Below are positions 1-9,933 of a DNA stretch of 64,000 bases, in pieces; the stretch's first letter is position 1, and every line of letters begins with the position of its first letter. This DNA comes from an uncultured Sulfitobacter sp. Its GTDB lineage: Bacteria > Pseudomonadota > Alphaproteobacteria > Rhodobacterales > Rhodobacteraceae. The translations under genes and the position numbers were made by a program. The stretch spans positions 20,705-84,704 of the forward strand of contig CALFWM010000029.1 in NCBI GenBank assembly GCA_937928635.1, read 5' to 3'. Under the pieces are notes generated by a model. It did no database searches, was not told where the DNA came from, and saw only the letters and a program-made list of their open reading frames with translations.

Positions 1-909
1 CCGCGCCTTGCTCCAATCGGCGGCACGGTCCATGTCACCCTCAGGCTTGGTCGTGTCAAAGGTGATCGAAATGTCCTTGCCAGAGGCGCGCACAACTTCT
101 TCGGCGGTCTCGCGAATGGAGGTGCTGTAGTCGGGCCCGATCTGGATCGCCCCTTTGCCCATGCCACGCTCACAGATGCGCACAAGCGCCTCAACCGCAT
201 CATCAACGTAAACAAACGCACGCCGCTGCTGGCCACTGCCCCAGACCACAAAATCGTCGGTGGGATAGGTAATCGCCTTGCGGATCAAGGCCGGAATCAC
301 CTGCGATTTGGCCGGATCAAGCACGCAATTTGGTCCGTAAACATTGTGAAACCGCAAAACCCCGGTCTCCATCTTGCCGGATTCCGCCGCCAGCTCACAC
401 AGGTATTCCCCCATCAGCTTGGACCAGCCATAGGCCGATTCCGGGGAGGCCGGATAAACTTCGTCTTCTTTAAACGGGGGCGGGTCAAGCACCGCCTGTT
501 TGTCTGCCGGATAGCTACAGGCGGACCCGACATAGACGTATTTGCGCGCACCTGCCTCTTGGGCGGCGGCAATCATATGGTTGTCGATCAGCGCGTTTTT
601 GTTGAACAAAAAGTACTGATTGCCAAAAACAAAATTAATCCCGGCCACAACATCAGCCAGATGGATGATGATCTCCTGACCCTTGCAGGCCAGATCACAG
701 GCAGCCTTTTCGGCCAGGTCAACATTCAGAAACCGCGTTTCCAGATCAATGCTGGGCACCCAGTCAACCGACAGGTTAGACAGCTGCCCGCGCCACAAAT
801 TATCCGCCACGGTGACATCCGCCCCCAGCTTGGTCAGGCGCCGGACAAGGTTAGATCCAATTTGACCCGCACCGCCTGTCACCAGAACGCGTTTTTTGTT
901 CCAATCCAT
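1..909 (-). CDS. NAD-dependent nucleotide-sugar epimerase/dehydratase (C-terminus cut by window edge)
   Basis: The reading frame opens at an ATG (909-907 on the minus strand) and stays open for 303 codons to the left edge, so the C-terminus is missing. The N-terminus carries the Rossmann glycine motif GGAGQIGS near residue 10. A YGWSK segment supplies the Tyr-x-x-x-Lys pair of extended short-chain dehydrogenases. A late motif, VYVDDAVEAL, is typical of UDP-glucose 4-epimerase or GDP-mannose 3,5-epimerase relatives. It should act on a cytoplasmic nucleotide sugar. It is divergent from the GT4 gene at 1201, across 291 bases without a gene. The neighbouring glycosyltransferases and gmd-fcl point to surface polysaccharide synthesis; the exact sugar is not determined. 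Confidence 0.85.
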   Translation of the reverse strand, partial: MDWNKKRVLVTGGAGQIGSNLVRRLTKLGADVTVADNLWRGQLSNLSVDWVPSIDLETRFLNVDLAEKAACDLACKGQEIIIHLADVVAGINFVFGNQYFLFNKNALIDNHMIAAAQEAGARKYVYVGSACSYPADKQAVLDPPPFKEDEVYPASPESAYGWSKLMGEYLCELAAESGKMETGVLRFHNVYGPNCVLDPAKSQVIPALIRKAITYPTDDFVVWGSGQQRRAFVYVDDAVEALVRICERGMGKGAIQIGPDYSTSIRETAEEVVRASGKDISITFDTTKPEGDMDRAADWSKAR

Positions 910-1200
910 TTTTGTAAACCTTCGATCTGTGAATGTCGTTTTATGCAATCGTCTTCAATATCAGGGCCGTATGGCACACTTTTCCCTTGGATGTCACTAT
1001 TGGATTGACACCTGACCGACATTAGCACATCGGCGCAACCCGCCAAAACAGGGCGGACATTCCGGGCGCATTGACCCGCATAAATTTGTGCCGCTTGCGA
1101 TTTTGTGCTGGCTCAGCGCACAGTATGTCTCCAGAAAAGGGCGGCATCCTGCACCTGGCAGGGGGCCGTACGAACAAACCCAACAAAGGCTATTTGAGCA

Positions 1201-2364
1201 ATGTCTGATGCCCCGTCGAAACTGATCGACGTTCTGTTTCTCCGAAACATGCGTGGAATTGAGCAACCCTCGGGGGGCGAAGTCTATCTTGCCAACCTTG
1301 CCCGCGCGCTGCCTGCGGCCGGGGTGCGGCCCCATTTCATGTTCGCGACAAACCGGGGCACGGACCACAGCATCGTGCTTGATCTGTTTCGCGATGCGGG
1401 GGCCAGTTTTGATCTGTGCGAGGTTCCCTCCACCCTCAGCCGCGTTGATCTACACAAGGCCCGCGCCATGATCCGACAGCGCAAACCCGATCTGACCCAT
1501 TCGATTGATCACCGCGCAGATCTGATCGGCGCGCTGTTGCACCGTGAATGCCCCCCGGTGGCCAGCTTTCTGGGCTGGACCAATTTCACACCCGGGTCGT
1601 TGCGCTGGAACGTTTATGGCACCATTGATCGCATCGCCCTGCGGCGCATGAAAATGATCTTTTACGATTCAAAACTGATGACCGAAAACCTCGGCGCGCT
1701 GGCCCAATCGCCCAAGATGCGCTATGTACCCAACGGTGTGGAAATCGCCAGTTTCACCGCAGACCGCGATGCGTTTTCCGGCGATCAGCCGCTGACCTGC
1801 ATCCAGATTGCGCGATTTCATCCCAACAAAGGGCAGTTGGATTTTGTCCGCGCGGCCAGCATCGCCAGCAAGCAACGACCAGGCCTGAAATTCATCCTTG
1901 TGGGCAATGCCTCGCCCGTGGATGAAGCCTATGAACGTGAGGTTCGCGAATTTGTCGCGCAAAACTGTGCGGACGCGGTGGAGTTCACCGGCCCTGTGCC
2001 CCACTCCGCACTTGCGGGCCTGATCTCGCGCGCTGATGCGCTTGTCGCGCCCTCTCATCTGGAGGGGCTGAGCTATGCGGTGCTGGAATCCATGTCGATG
2101 GGGCGCGTGCCGATTTGCTATGACACCGGCGGGTTAAGCGAGGCGCTGAGCGCAGATCAGAACGCGGTGATGGTCGCCACAGGCAATATTGAGGCCATGG
2201 CGCAGGGTTTTCTCGACCTTGATGACGACAAGGAAAAAGGCCGGCGTCTTGGCACTGCGGCCCGTGCATTGGTCTTGGATAAATACAGCCCCAGCGCCAT
2301 GGCACAGGGCACGGCGGCGGGATACCGCGAAGTTTTGAAACAGCTGCATGACGCCAAGGGCTGA
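1201..2364 (+). CDS. Glycosyltransferase family 4 (GT-B fold)
   Basis: This is a 387-residue cytoplasmic or membrane-associated glycosyltransferase, a normal length for family GT4. The N-terminal half has the acceptor-side Rossmann domain with a GGEVYLANLARAL stretch near residues 22-34. The C-terminal half contains the retaining-transferase EX7E signature, EGLSYAVLE, at about residues 288-296, just before a CYDTGGLSEAL nucleotide-sugar loop. No signal peptide is visible. It begins with ATG about 290 bases from the divergent epimerase and is followed by about 200 bases without a gene. It most likely adds one sugar of the polysaccharide repeat unit; donor and linkage cannot be read from sequence. 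Confidence 0.9.
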   Translation: MSDAPSKLIDVLFLRNMRGIEQPSGGEVYLANLARALPAAGVRPHFMFATNRGTDHSIVLDLFRDAGASFDLCEVPSTLSRVDLHKARAMIRQRKPDLTHSIDHRADLIGALLHRECPPVASFLGWTNFTPGSLRWNVYGTIDRIALRRMKMIFYDSKLMTENLGALAQSPKMRYVPNGVEIASFTADRDAFSGDQPLTCIQIARFHPNKGQLDFVRAASIASKQRPGLKFILVGNASPVDEAYEREVREFVAQNCADAVEFTGPVPHSALAGLISRADALVAPSHLEGLSYAVLESMSMGRVPICYDTGGLSEALSADQNAVMVATGNIEAMAQGFLDLDDDKEKGRRLGTAARALVLDKYSPSAMAQGTAAGYREVLKQLHDAKG

Positions 2365-2563
2365 ACGCTATTGCCTGCGGGCACAGCTCTAAATTTGACG
2401 ACTTAGAGACCCCTTGATGCGCCTCTCCAAAGGCTCTAGCAACAAGGAATAGATTAGATAACTTTGTTTTAGACATCCGCCCCATCAGGATGATCGCATT
2501 ACCGGACGGCTCAGAATAGCAGTTTTTCAGCGCGTTTCTTGCCGCCAGCGAAAGGACATTCCC

Positions 2564-3481
2564 ATGAAGGCTCTCTTGATCGGTGGTAGTGGGTTCATCG
2601 GCTCACATGTTGTGGATCAATTGCTGGAGCGCGGCCACAGCGTGCGCATCTTTGACCGCGCGCCAGAACACTTTCGCAAAACCCCTGCGGGGGCTGATCT
2701 GTGCATTGGGCATCTGGGCGACATGGATGCACTGGGCAAGGCCCTGATTGGCATTGACTGCGTTTTCCACACCGCCAGCACCACGGTGCCCTCCACCTCC
2801 AACCTCGACCCGGTTAGCGACATTCAGGACAATCTGATCAACACCGTGCGCCTGTTGCAATTGATGCAGAAGGCCGCAGTGCAGCGCATTGTCTTCCTGT
2901 CATCGGGCGGCACGGTCTATGGCGTGCCCACAACCCCTATCGTGCGGGAGGATCACCCCCTGCGCCCGATTTCGTCCTACGGCGTTGTGAAAGTTGCGAT
3001 CGAAAATTACCTGCATGCCGCGCAGCATCTGCATGGGCTAAAACCCCTCGTCCTGCGCCCCTCCAACCCCTATGGCCCCCGGCAGGGCCTGTCAGGCGTG
3101 CAGGGCGTGATCGCCACGTTTCTGCGCCGTATCGCACTGGAAGAACCCATTGAAATCTGGGGCGACGGCAACATCATCCGCGACTTTTTTCATGTTGATG
3201 ACCTTGCCAGGCTTTGCGCGGATTGCATGGAGACGGACATCACCGGCGTCTTTAACGTGGGCAGTGGCACGGGCCATTCCATTCGCGACATCGTTGAAAT
3301 CGTGGCAAAGGTAACGCAGCGCGACATCGTGCCAACTTTTCAAACCGGGCGTGGTTTTGATGTGCCCAAGATCATCCTGGACACGCAGGCCATTCGGGAC
3401 CGGCTGGGCTGGACCCCTGAAATCGCGCTGGAAGACGGCATTGCAATGACCTGGGATTGGCTAAAATCCCAACCCCTCTAG
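2564..3481 (+). CDS. NAD-dependent epimerase/dehydratase (GalE-like extended SDR)
   Basis: A 305-residue extended short-chain dehydrogenase. GGSGFIGS near residues 8-15 is the NAD-binding glycine motif. SSGGTVYG is the conserved serine region, and SYGVVK gives the catalytic Tyr-x-x-x-Lys. WGDGNIIRDFFHVDDLA is characteristic of UDP-glucose 4-epimerase and dTDP-glucose dehydratase relatives. It should interconvert or modify a nucleotide sugar for the surrounding glycosyltransferases. It ends six bases before the convergent GT2 gene. It is a different protein from the epimerase at the left edge, so the cluster has at least two such enzymes besides gmd and fcl. Confidence 0.9.
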   Translation: MKALLIGGSGFIGSHVVDQLLERGHSVRIFDRAPEHFRKTPAGADLCIGHLGDMDALGKALIGIDCVFHTASTTVPSTSNLDPVSDIQDNLINTVRLLQLMQKAAVQRIVFLSSGGTVYGVPTTPIVREDHPLRPISSYGVVKVAIENYLHAAQHLHGLKPLVLRPSNPYGPRQGLSGVQGVIATFLRRIALEEPIEIWGDGNIIRDFFHVDDLARLCADCMETDITGVFNVGSGTGHSIRDIVEIVAKVTQRDIVPTFQTGRGFDVPKIILDTQAIRDRLGWTPEIALEDGIAMTWDWLKSQPL

Positions 3482-3487
3482 CGACGT

Positions 3488-4519
3488 TCAGCTTGCTTTC
3501 TCGGACGGCGCAAAGGGGTCTTTGGACATGGCCCGCGGGATGGATTTTAACACGCCATATCCCAGTGCGCTGGCCCGGCCAAACAGCAGCACAGGCGACA
3601 ACACCGCAAGCAGTGGATCACGCTTCACAATCACCAGCGCAAAGGGCAGCGTGCTCAGCAAAAAGACAACCGCCAACAGGCCCGCCACGCTCCAGAACAC
3701 CGGAAAGACCAACGCCAGAACAACGCTCAGCACAATCAAGAACGACAGCAAAATCTGCACCTTCAAACCCTGCGGCGTATAGCTGTCCTTGACCGCCTTG
3801 TCGGGATATTGCCGGTACACAATCATGCGCCAATAGCCGCGCGATATTTTCTTTTTAAGATAGGTCATCATGGAGGGCGGATGCCGGTGAAACAGCTCTG
3901 CCCGATCGTTGAAAATGATGCGATGACCTGCGGCGACCAGACGCCAGGACAGTTCGGTATCCTCATTGTCGGCCACGGGAAAGCGGGAATCAAATCCGCC
4001 CAATTCCCGAAAGACAGCCGTGCGGAACGCGGCTGAATAGCTAAACACCACATCCACACTCTCACTCGCGCGCAGCATCCGATAGCGCTCTTCAAACTCT
4101 GCCTGTGCAAACCGTGCGCCCAATTCGGGCTGTTTGGACAGATAGGCCCCTTTCACGGCGGACACGCTTTCATCCTGAAACGGCTTGAGCATCTCTTCGA
4201 GCCAATGTGGCAGGGGTTCACAATCAGAATCCGTAAAAATGACCACCTCACCGCTGGCCTCAAACGCCCCCCGATTGCGCGCAGCGGCAGGGCCGGCATT
4301 TTTGGGCTGCCGCAGCACGCGCAGGTCGTAGCCCCGGGCCCGGGCATCGGCAATCCGGCTTTCTGCAATATCTGCGGTGTCGTCCTTTGACTCATCATCC
4401 ACAATGATGATTTCCGCCTGTTCGGGGACATAGGACTGGGACAACAATGCATCAATACAAATGGGTAAGACGTCTTTTGCGTTATACGCGGGAACAACAA
4501 TCGAAACGGAATGAACCAT
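3488..4519 (-). CDS. Glycosyltransferase family 2 with C-terminal membrane segments
   Basis: I chose the ATG at 4519, giving 343 residues beginning MVHSVSIVVPAYNA, the usual family GT2 start. The open frame continues upstream to 4666, but that extension is unlike GT2 proteins. The GT-A fold motifs are present: VVPAYN at the start, IVDDESKDD, and VIFTDSDCEP containing the metal-binding DxD-type acidic group. Further on is a GGFDSRFPVADNEDTELSWR segment. The last 80 or so residues are hydrophobic and probably form two to three membrane helices, placing it at the inner membrane. It faces the convergent epimerase gene and is divergent from the sugar transferase at 4855. It probably extends the polysaccharide unit. 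Confidence 0.9.
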   Translation of the reverse strand: MVHSVSIVVPAYNAKDVLPICIDALLSQSYVPEQAEIIIVDDESKDDTADIAESRIADARARGYDLRVLRQPKNAGPAAARNRGAFEASGEVVIFTDSDCEPLPHWLEEMLKPFQDESVSAVKGAYLSKQPELGARFAQAEFEERYRMLRASESVDVVFSYSAAFRTAVFRELGGFDSRFPVADNEDTELSWRLVAAGHRIIFNDRAELFHRHPPSMMTYLKKKISRGYWRMIVYRQYPDKAVKDSYTPQGLKVQILLSFLIVLSVVLALVFPVFWSVAGLLAVVFLLSTLPFALVIVKRDPLLAVLSPVLLFGRASALGYGVLKSIPRAMSKDPFAPSEKAS

Positions 4520-4854
4520 GGCTAAAATGACCTTGTCTTTGACATGCTGGGCAAACCCAGTCGGTTGAGTATCACAGATTCCCATTCGCCTGTCAGCAAC
4601 AGGAAGCCGCACCGCCCCTTCTGATCTGTGACAACTGCCGCAAACGCGATCAGAATAGGTTATCATTTGGGCATGATCACCCGGTCAGGTTGCATACCAA
4701 AAGGTAAGGAATCTCTGCCCTATGAAAATGAGCAAATTTGAGGTAATATTTTGATAATTTCTCGCCCGACAGCTTTTTCTGTCACTTGGGTGATTCGGCT
4801 TTGGCCCATTGACGGGTCTGAAAATTTATTGAATTATTTTAAGGTACTAGCACA
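4520..4854. promoter_or_regulatory. Divergent intergenic region between GT2 and the initiating sugar transferase
   Basis: About 335 bases without a convincing gene if the downstream GT2 start is right. The part from 4735 to 4850 is clearly AT-rich compared with the flanks (TTTTGATAATTT, then AAAATTTATTGAATTATTTT), as expected for back-to-back promoters. An AAGG at about 4841 could serve as ribosome binding site for the gene at 4855. No clear -35/-10 pair or operator palindrome stands out. Confidence 0.4.
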
Positions 4855-6279
4855 ATGCATAAGCCTGTACGAATTTGGAGCTTAAAGCTATTTCGAGCCT
4901 GGGAACTCTGCACATTCCTGATCGCCGGAACCGTCGCGCTCTACGCTGGCAGAGGCGAGTTACCGCAGCTGAATTCAACCACCACGGGACCCTACCAAAC
5001 CCTTGGCGCTGTCTTTGTTGGCGGTGCTTTGCTGTGGGTGATCTGGCTGTCACAAACTGATATGTACGCGTCCCGCCGGTTGATTGAGCGCAAAAGCGAA
5101 CTGCTGCAAATCTTTGTCGGGGCAACCTGTGCTGCCGGGTTCCTCAGCCTTGTGGGTGCATTCTTTGCCTTCCCTCTGAACGAGGCGTCCTTTCTGGCCG
5201 TCTTCATCGCGGTGCTGTTTGTGATGACCGCGCTGGGGCGGTTCTCCGTCAGAACGCTCCAGCGTCTTGCCAGAGCGCGCCAGCGTAACCTGCGCCATGT
5301 CGCGATTGTTGGCACCGGATCCCCTGTGCGCAACCTTGCCTGGCGCATCTTTGAAAACACCAACAGCGGCATTGTTGTCACCGGTGTTTTTGGCACCCCA
5401 AACGACGCGCATGGCCTTCCTGATCAGGTGCCCTTTGGCGGCAACCTTGACGATCTCACCGACCGGATGATGCGCGAACCCATTGATGAGGTACTGGTCA
5501 CCTATTCCCTGACCGAACACTACGAAGACGTGGTTGGTCTGATCGACCGTTGCCGCCGCATTGGTGTCCCTGTGCGCATGGTTGACGAATGCCTGATGCC
5601 TTTTGGCATGCGTCCAAAGATCGAATATGTGGGCGGTGCTGCCAGCCTTGTCTACGAAGACGTGCCGGATTGGGGTTGGCAGGGTCAGGTCAAAGAGGTC
5701 TTTGACACGGTCTTTTCGTTCGCCGCAATTCTGCTGCTGATCCCGCTGTTCATTGTGGTGGCCATCGCCATCAAAATCGACAGCCCCGGCCCAATTTTCT
5801 TTGTGCAGCCCCGTGTGGGCAGTAACCGGGTGACCTTCCCGTTCTACAAATTCCGCACCATGCGAAAAGACGCGGCGGCCATTCAGGCATCGCTGGAGGC
5901 GCAGAATGAAAGCGCCGGACCGACGTTCAAAATCGCCAAAGATCCGCGCATCACGCGGGTTGGTGCCTTTCTGAGAAAATACAGCATTGATGAGCTGCCA
6001 CAGTTCCTGAACGTGCTGAAAGGCGAGATGAGCCTTGTGGGCCCGCGCCCCCTGCCCCTGCGCGATGTGGAGCGGTTTGACACCGACTGGCACAGCCGTC
6101 GCTTTTCGGTAAAGCCCGGTTTGACCTGTTCATGGGTGGTTGCAGGGCGCAGCGAGTTGACCTTTGACCAATGGGTCAAAATGGATTTGGCCTATATCGA
6201 CAATTGGTCCCTGAAACGGGATGTGTCGATTATTCTCAACACCATTCCTGCCGTGTTCCGCGGATCTGGGGCCTACTAA
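4855..6279 (+). CDS. Exopolysaccharide initiating sugar transferase (polyprenyl glycosylphosphotransferase, WbaP/ExoY-like)
   Basis: A 474-residue membrane protein, the usual length for two-part initiating transferases. The N-terminal half has several hydrophobic helices followed by a CoA-binding-like Rossmann segment (HVAIVGTGSPVRNLAW). From about residue 278 comes the bacterial sugar transferase domain: a membrane re-entrant helix, FYKFRTMRKDA, then LRKYSIDELPQFLNVLKGEM and SLVGPRPLP, and finally VKPGLTCSWVVAGR. In this family it transfers a sugar-1-phosphate from a nucleotide sugar to undecaprenyl phosphate, the first committed step of repeat-unit assembly. Its presence makes this cluster a complete starting point for a polymer. 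Confidence 0.95.
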   Translation: MHKPVRIWSLKLFRAWELCTFLIAGTVALYAGRGELPQLNSTTTGPYQTLGAVFVGGALLWVIWLSQTDMYASRRLIERKSELLQIFVGATCAAGFLSLVGAFFAFPLNEASFLAVFIAVLFVMTALGRFSVRTLQRLARARQRNLRHVAIVGTGSPVRNLAWRIFENTNSGIVVTGVFGTPNDAHGLPDQVPFGGNLDDLTDRMMREPIDEVLVTYSLTEHYEDVVGLIDRCRRIGVPVRMVDECLMPFGMRPKIEYVGGAASLVYEDVPDWGWQGQVKEVFDTVFSFAAILLLIPLFIVVAIAIKIDSPGPIFFVQPRVGSNRVTFPFYKFRTMRKDAAAIQASLEAQNESAGPTFKIAKDPRITRVGAFLRKYSIDELPQFLNVLKGEMSLVGPRPLPLRDVERFDTDWHSRRFSVKPGLTCSWVVAGRSELTFDQWVKMDLAYIDNWSLKRDVSIILNTIPAVFRGSGAY

Positions 6280-6448
6280 TTAATGCTTGATCGCTGGCAA
6301 AATACGCCGGGTTTCCCCCGCCTCCCCCGAAACGGACACGCCCAGGTATGACACGATCAAGCGGTTCGCCCGCCAGATGCGCGGGCCTGCGTTACGTCGT
6401 GTTGCGCAGCCCCCAAACCCGGACACTTCAAACAGGCGCTGAAAAGCA

Positions 6449-7291
6449 ATGACCGCGCTGCACCCCTTTGGGACCACCGGCCTCCACGTCTCCCCCTTGG
6501 GCTTGGGCACGTCGCACATCGCCTCTCTCAGCAATCCGCACAGCACCGCAGAGATGAACCGGCTTTTGGATCAGGCCTATGATCAAGGCATCCGGTTTTT
6601 TGACACGGCCGATGTCTATGGACAGGGCGATGCGGAGCGGCGGCTGTCCCGCCTTGCAAGCAAAGAAGGCACGCTCATCTGCACCAAGGCAGGGCTGGGC
6701 GTGGGGAAAAGCCAGACATTGATTCGCTTGGCAAAGCCACTGTTGCGCCCCCTGCTGGCACGTTCCAGCGGCCTCAAGAAAAGCAGCTCTCAGGCGCGCG
6801 CGTCCAGTGAACGCCATGTGCTCGACACAGGCGCGCTTTATCGTAAATTCTTGGGCAGCCTCAAACGTTTGAAACGGGATCAGGTGGATACCTTTTTGCT
6901 GCACAGCCCCCCGCTTGCGGCCCTCGCAGATGGACAGCTTTATGATTTTCTAGACATGATCCGCGACAAGGGGCTGGCACAGGTCACAGGTGTCTCTGTG
7001 CAAAAACTGGAGGATGCGGAAACCGTGCGTGCCACAGGTCGCGTTCAGGCCCTGCAAGTGCCCCTGCCCCCTGATGCCTGTGCTGCGGCACAGCCCATGT
7101 TGCGCGCGGCAGCAGATGCGGGCATTGGCATCATCGCCCGCGAGGTTTTGTCTGGCACCCCTGACCCCCAACGCGCCTTGTCGACCATTCTGTCAAACCC
7201 GCTGGTACCGGTCAGTCTGGTCGGCACAACCTCCCCCACACACCTTGCTGCCAACGCGGCCCTGATGGGAACAGCCAGACGTGCATCGTAA
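6449..7291 (+). CDS. Aldo/keto reductase family oxidoreductase
   Basis: A 280-residue TIM-barrel NAD(P)H oxidoreductase. GIRFFDTADVYGQGDAE contains the catalytic Asp and Tyr, GTLICTKAG the Lys, and DTFLLHSPP the His of the AKR tetrad. The start ATG follows a hydrophilic 5' region and the frame overlaps the next gene by 11 bases, indicating translational coupling with the GMC oxidoreductase. Because the pair sits between the sugar transferase and gmd-fcl, it may modify a sugar or lipid precursor. That role comes only from context. Confidence 0.85.
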   Translation: MTALHPFGTTGLHVSPLGLGTSHIASLSNPHSTAEMNRLLDQAYDQGIRFFDTADVYGQGDAERRLSRLASKEGTLICTKAGLGVGKSQTLIRLAKPLLRPLLARSSGLKKSSSQARASSERHVLDTGALYRKFLGSLKRLKRDQVDTFLLHSPPLAALADGQLYDFLDMIRDKGLAQVTGVSVQKLEDAETVRATGRVQALQVPLPPDACAAAQPMLRAAADAGIGIIAREVLSGTPDPQRALSTILSNPLVPVSLVGTTSPTHLAANAALMGTARRAS

Positions 7292-8924
7292 TGGGCAAGG
7301 GCTAAAATCCGGCGAGGTCCTGACCGCCGATGTCTGCGTGATTGGTGCCGGGGCGGCGGGGATGGTGCTGGCCACAGAACTTGGCCAGACGGGCCACAAC
7401 GTGATCCTTGTTGAGGCGGGCAAACAGCGCAGCGGTGGCAAAAGCCAAAAATTCTATGCCGGGTCGGTCACGGACCACGCGCGCCACCTGACGCCGGACC
7501 GCGACCGTTTTCGCGGCTTGGGCGGGTCCTCACAGGCCTGGGGCGGGCGCTGCATGCCCTTTGATCCGATTGATTTCACCCCCCGCCCGGACATCAACGC
7601 GCCGGGCTGGCCGATTGACGCCCAAACGCTGGACCCGTGGTATCACAAAGCGCAGGAATATGTTGATTGCGGGCCCTACACCTACACGGCGGCGCGGGCG
7701 GGTTTGCCCGGTGATCTGATCGACGGGTTCACCTCCGATACGGTGCTGACCGACACATTGGAGCGGTGGAGCCCGCCAACCCATTTTGGCAAATCGCTTT
7801 TTCCCGGTCTGGTGGCCATGCCCAATGTCACGGTCCTGACCAACACGGTGGCAACCAACTTGCGGCGTCACACTGACCGCAAGGCGATCTCAGAGGTCAT
7901 CATAAAATCCCTGCCCAAGCTGCGCGAGGCCCGGATTGCGGCCAAGGCAATCATCCTTGCCGGGGGGGGCCTTGAAACCACCCGCCTGCTGTTGAACACC
8001 GCCACGCAAGACCAACCAGCCATCGGGGATCATGCGGGATGGTTGGGCCGGGGGTATATGTGCCACGTGATGGGCACCATTGCCCGCATCCGTCTGAAAC
8101 CCCAGACCAAGGTGATTTTTGGTTTTGAGAAAGACGCCGATGGCGTTTACATCCGCCGGCGTCTGACCCTTGCTGCCGACACCCTGCGCGCGCATGGCAT
8201 TCCCAACATCTACACCCTGCTGGACCGGCCCCTGATGGGGGACGCTAAACATGGCAGCGCAATCCTGTCGCTGACTTATCTGGCCAAAAAGATCCTGCAA
8301 CCGCAATCCCGCAGTGGCGGCACCGGGCAAGACAGCAGCGTGATCGCGCATCTGCGCAACCTGATCTTTGGTGCGCCGCAAGCCTTGTCCGTTTTGCCAA
8401 AATTTGGTCGCGAACGGTTCTTGCAAGGGCGTCGCTTGCCCTCCCTTCTCGAAGCGTCTGAGGAAAGCACCTATTACCTGACCTTCCACGCCGAACAGAC
8501 CCCCTCCCGCGACAGCCGCGTGCGTCTGACCGAAACCCGTGATGCAACAGGCATGCGGCAAATCGAAATCTCTCCGTTTCAGAAAGAACATGACGTGGAG
8601 GGCATCGTGAAAGCACACCAGCAGATTGATGCCGAACTGACCCGCACCGGCGTGGGACAGTTGGAGTTTCTGGGCGATGATCCGGCGGCCTTGGTCCGGG
8701 CCAGCAAATTTACGCTGGGCCATCACATCGGCACCACCCGCATGTCCGCTGACCCCCGCGAAGGGGTGGTCAACAAGGACTTGCGCGTGCATGGCATGGA
8801 CAATCTGTTTGTGGCCAGCGCATCGGCCTTTCCGACCTCCAGTCAGGCGCATCCAACGCTGACCATTCTGGCCCTGTCCATTCGCCTGGCGCACCACCTG
8901 CGGGATATACTCCCGGTCAGATAA
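7281..8924 (+). CDS. FAD-dependent GMC-family oxidoreductase
   Basis: A 547-residue flavoprotein starting with GTG inside the end of the aldo/keto reductase gene. CVIGAGAAGMVLATELGQTG, followed by VEAG, is the FAD ADP-binding fold. FRGLGGSSQAWGGRC is the GMC signature region. The C-terminus has HHIGTTRMSADP and the VASASAFPTSSQAHPTLTI segment, typical of the glucose-methanol-choline family with its catalytic His. It should oxidise an alcohol or sugar. It ends one base before the convergent fcl gene. Polysaccharide clusters sometimes carry such enzymes, but the substrate here is unknown. Confidence 0.88.
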   Translation: MHRNGQGLKSGEVLTADVCVIGAGAAGMVLATELGQTGHNVILVEAGKQRSGGKSQKFYAGSVTDHARHLTPDRDRFRGLGGSSQAWGGRCMPFDPIDFTPRPDINAPGWPIDAQTLDPWYHKAQEYVDCGPYTYTAARAGLPGDLIDGFTSDTVLTDTLERWSPPTHFGKSLFPGLVAMPNVTVLTNTVATNLRRHTDRKAISEVIIKSLPKLREARIAAKAIILAGGGLETTRLLLNTATQDQPAIGDHAGWLGRGYMCHVMGTIARIRLKPQTKVIFGFEKDADGVYIRRRLTLAADTLRAHGIPNIYTLLDRPLMGDAKHGSAILSLTYLAKKILQPQSRSGGTGQDSSVIAHLRNLIFGAPQALSVLPKFGRERFLQGRRLPSLLEASEESTYYLTFHAEQTPSRDSRVRLTETRDATGMRQIEISPFQKEHDVEGIVKAHQQIDAELTRTGVGQLEFLGDDPAALVRASKFTLGHHIGTTRMSADPREGVVNKDLRVHGMDNLFVASASAFPTSSQAHPTLTILALSIRLAHHLRDILPVR

Positions 8925-8925
8925 T

Positions 8926-9900
8926 CTATTTTGCGCGGTAACCGTCCTGATTTTTCAGGAACCACGCGTAGGTGTCCACCAGCCCCTGCTCCAACCCAAC
9001 GGAGGCGCGCCACCCCATGTCGGACAGGCGGCTGACGTTCATCAATTTGCGCGGCGTCCCATCTGGTTTGCTTGTGTCCGTTTCTATGTGGCCCTCAAAA
9101 CCGGTGACCTTGGCCACCATCTGCGCCAGTTCAAGGATCGACACATCGGTGCCGGTGCCGACATTGATATGGCTTAGCATCGGTTCAGTGTTGGCGGTGT
9201 AGGTTTCCGGTGCCAAATCCATCACAAACAAAGATGCCTCCGCCATATCATCCACATGCAGGAACTCGCGGCGCGGCGTACCGGTGCCCCAGATGGTTAC
9301 GCTTTTGTCGCCTGCCTGCGCGGCCTCGTGAAACCGGCGCATCAGCCCGGGCAAGACATGGCTGTTTTCAGGGTGAAAGTTATCACCGGGGCCATAAAGG
9401 TTGGTGGGCATCACAGACCGGTAATCGACACCGTGCTGACGATTGTAGCTTTCGCACAGCTTGATGCCCGCAATCTTGGCAATGGCGTAGGGTTCATTTG
9501 TCGGCTCTAACGTGCCGGTCAGCAGCGCATCTTCGGCCATGGGCTGTGCGGCCATTTTGGGGTAGATGCAGGATGATCCCAGCTGCAACAAACGGACCAC
9601 ATTGGCTGCAAAGGCCTGATGGATTACGTTGCACTGGATCATCAGGTTTTCAAAAATGAAATCCGCCGGATAGGTGTTATTGGCGACAATCCCCCCCACC
9701 TTGGCCGCAGCCAAAATCACCACATCGGGGCGGGTGTCTGCCATGAAACCCGCAACCGCATTCTGGTCCAGCAGGTTCAGCTCTGCCCGGGTGCGGGTGA
9801 TCAGCTCCAGCGTTTCACCTGCGGCCTGACGCGCCTGCAACCGGCGCAAAATCGCACCCCCCACCATGCCACGATGACCCGCTACAAATATCCTTGTCAT
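8926..9900 (-). CDS. fcl: GDP-L-fucose synthase
   Basis: A 324-residue extended SDR that converts GDP-4-keto-6-deoxy-D-mannose to GDP-L-fucose with [19 protein letters not shown] at the N-terminus is the family-specific cofactor motif. [15 protein letters not shown] is the conserved Ser/Cys region and [17 protein letters not shown] holds the catalytic Tyr-x-x-x-Lys. It lies 33 bases downstream of gmd on the same strand, the standard two-gene GDP-fucose operon. The polymer made by the surrounding glycosyltransferases therefore probably contains fucose or a derivative. Confidence 0.95.
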   Translation of the reverse strand: MTRIFVAGHRGMVGGAILRRLQARQAAGETLELITRTRAELNLLDQNAVAGFMADTRPDVVILAAAKVGGIVANNTYPADFIFENLMIQCNVIHQAFAANVVRLLQLGSSCIYPKMAAQPMAEDALLTGTLEPTNEPYAIAKIAGIKLCESYNRQHGVDYRSVMPTNLYGPGDNFHPENSHVLPGLMRRFHEAAQAGDKSVTIWGTGTPRREFLHVDDMAEASLFVMDLAPETYTANTEPMLSHINVGTGTDVSILELAQMVAKVTGFEGHIETDTSKPDGTPRKLMNVSRLSDMGWRASVGLEQGLVDTYAWFLKNQDGYRAK

Positions 9901-9933
9901 GCGCCTGCGTCCCTTTCCTGTGGGGCCCGCCCC

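Noticed and set aside
5050..6093. Long minus-strand frame over the sugar transferase gene
   Set aside because: It is antisense to a well-supported sugar transferase and has no recognisable motifs; open antisense frames are expected in GC-rich coding DNA.
7890..8897. 335-codon minus-strand frame opposite the GMC oxidoreductase
   Set aside because: It is a shadow of a gene with clear FAD and GMC motifs and would overlap almost all of it.
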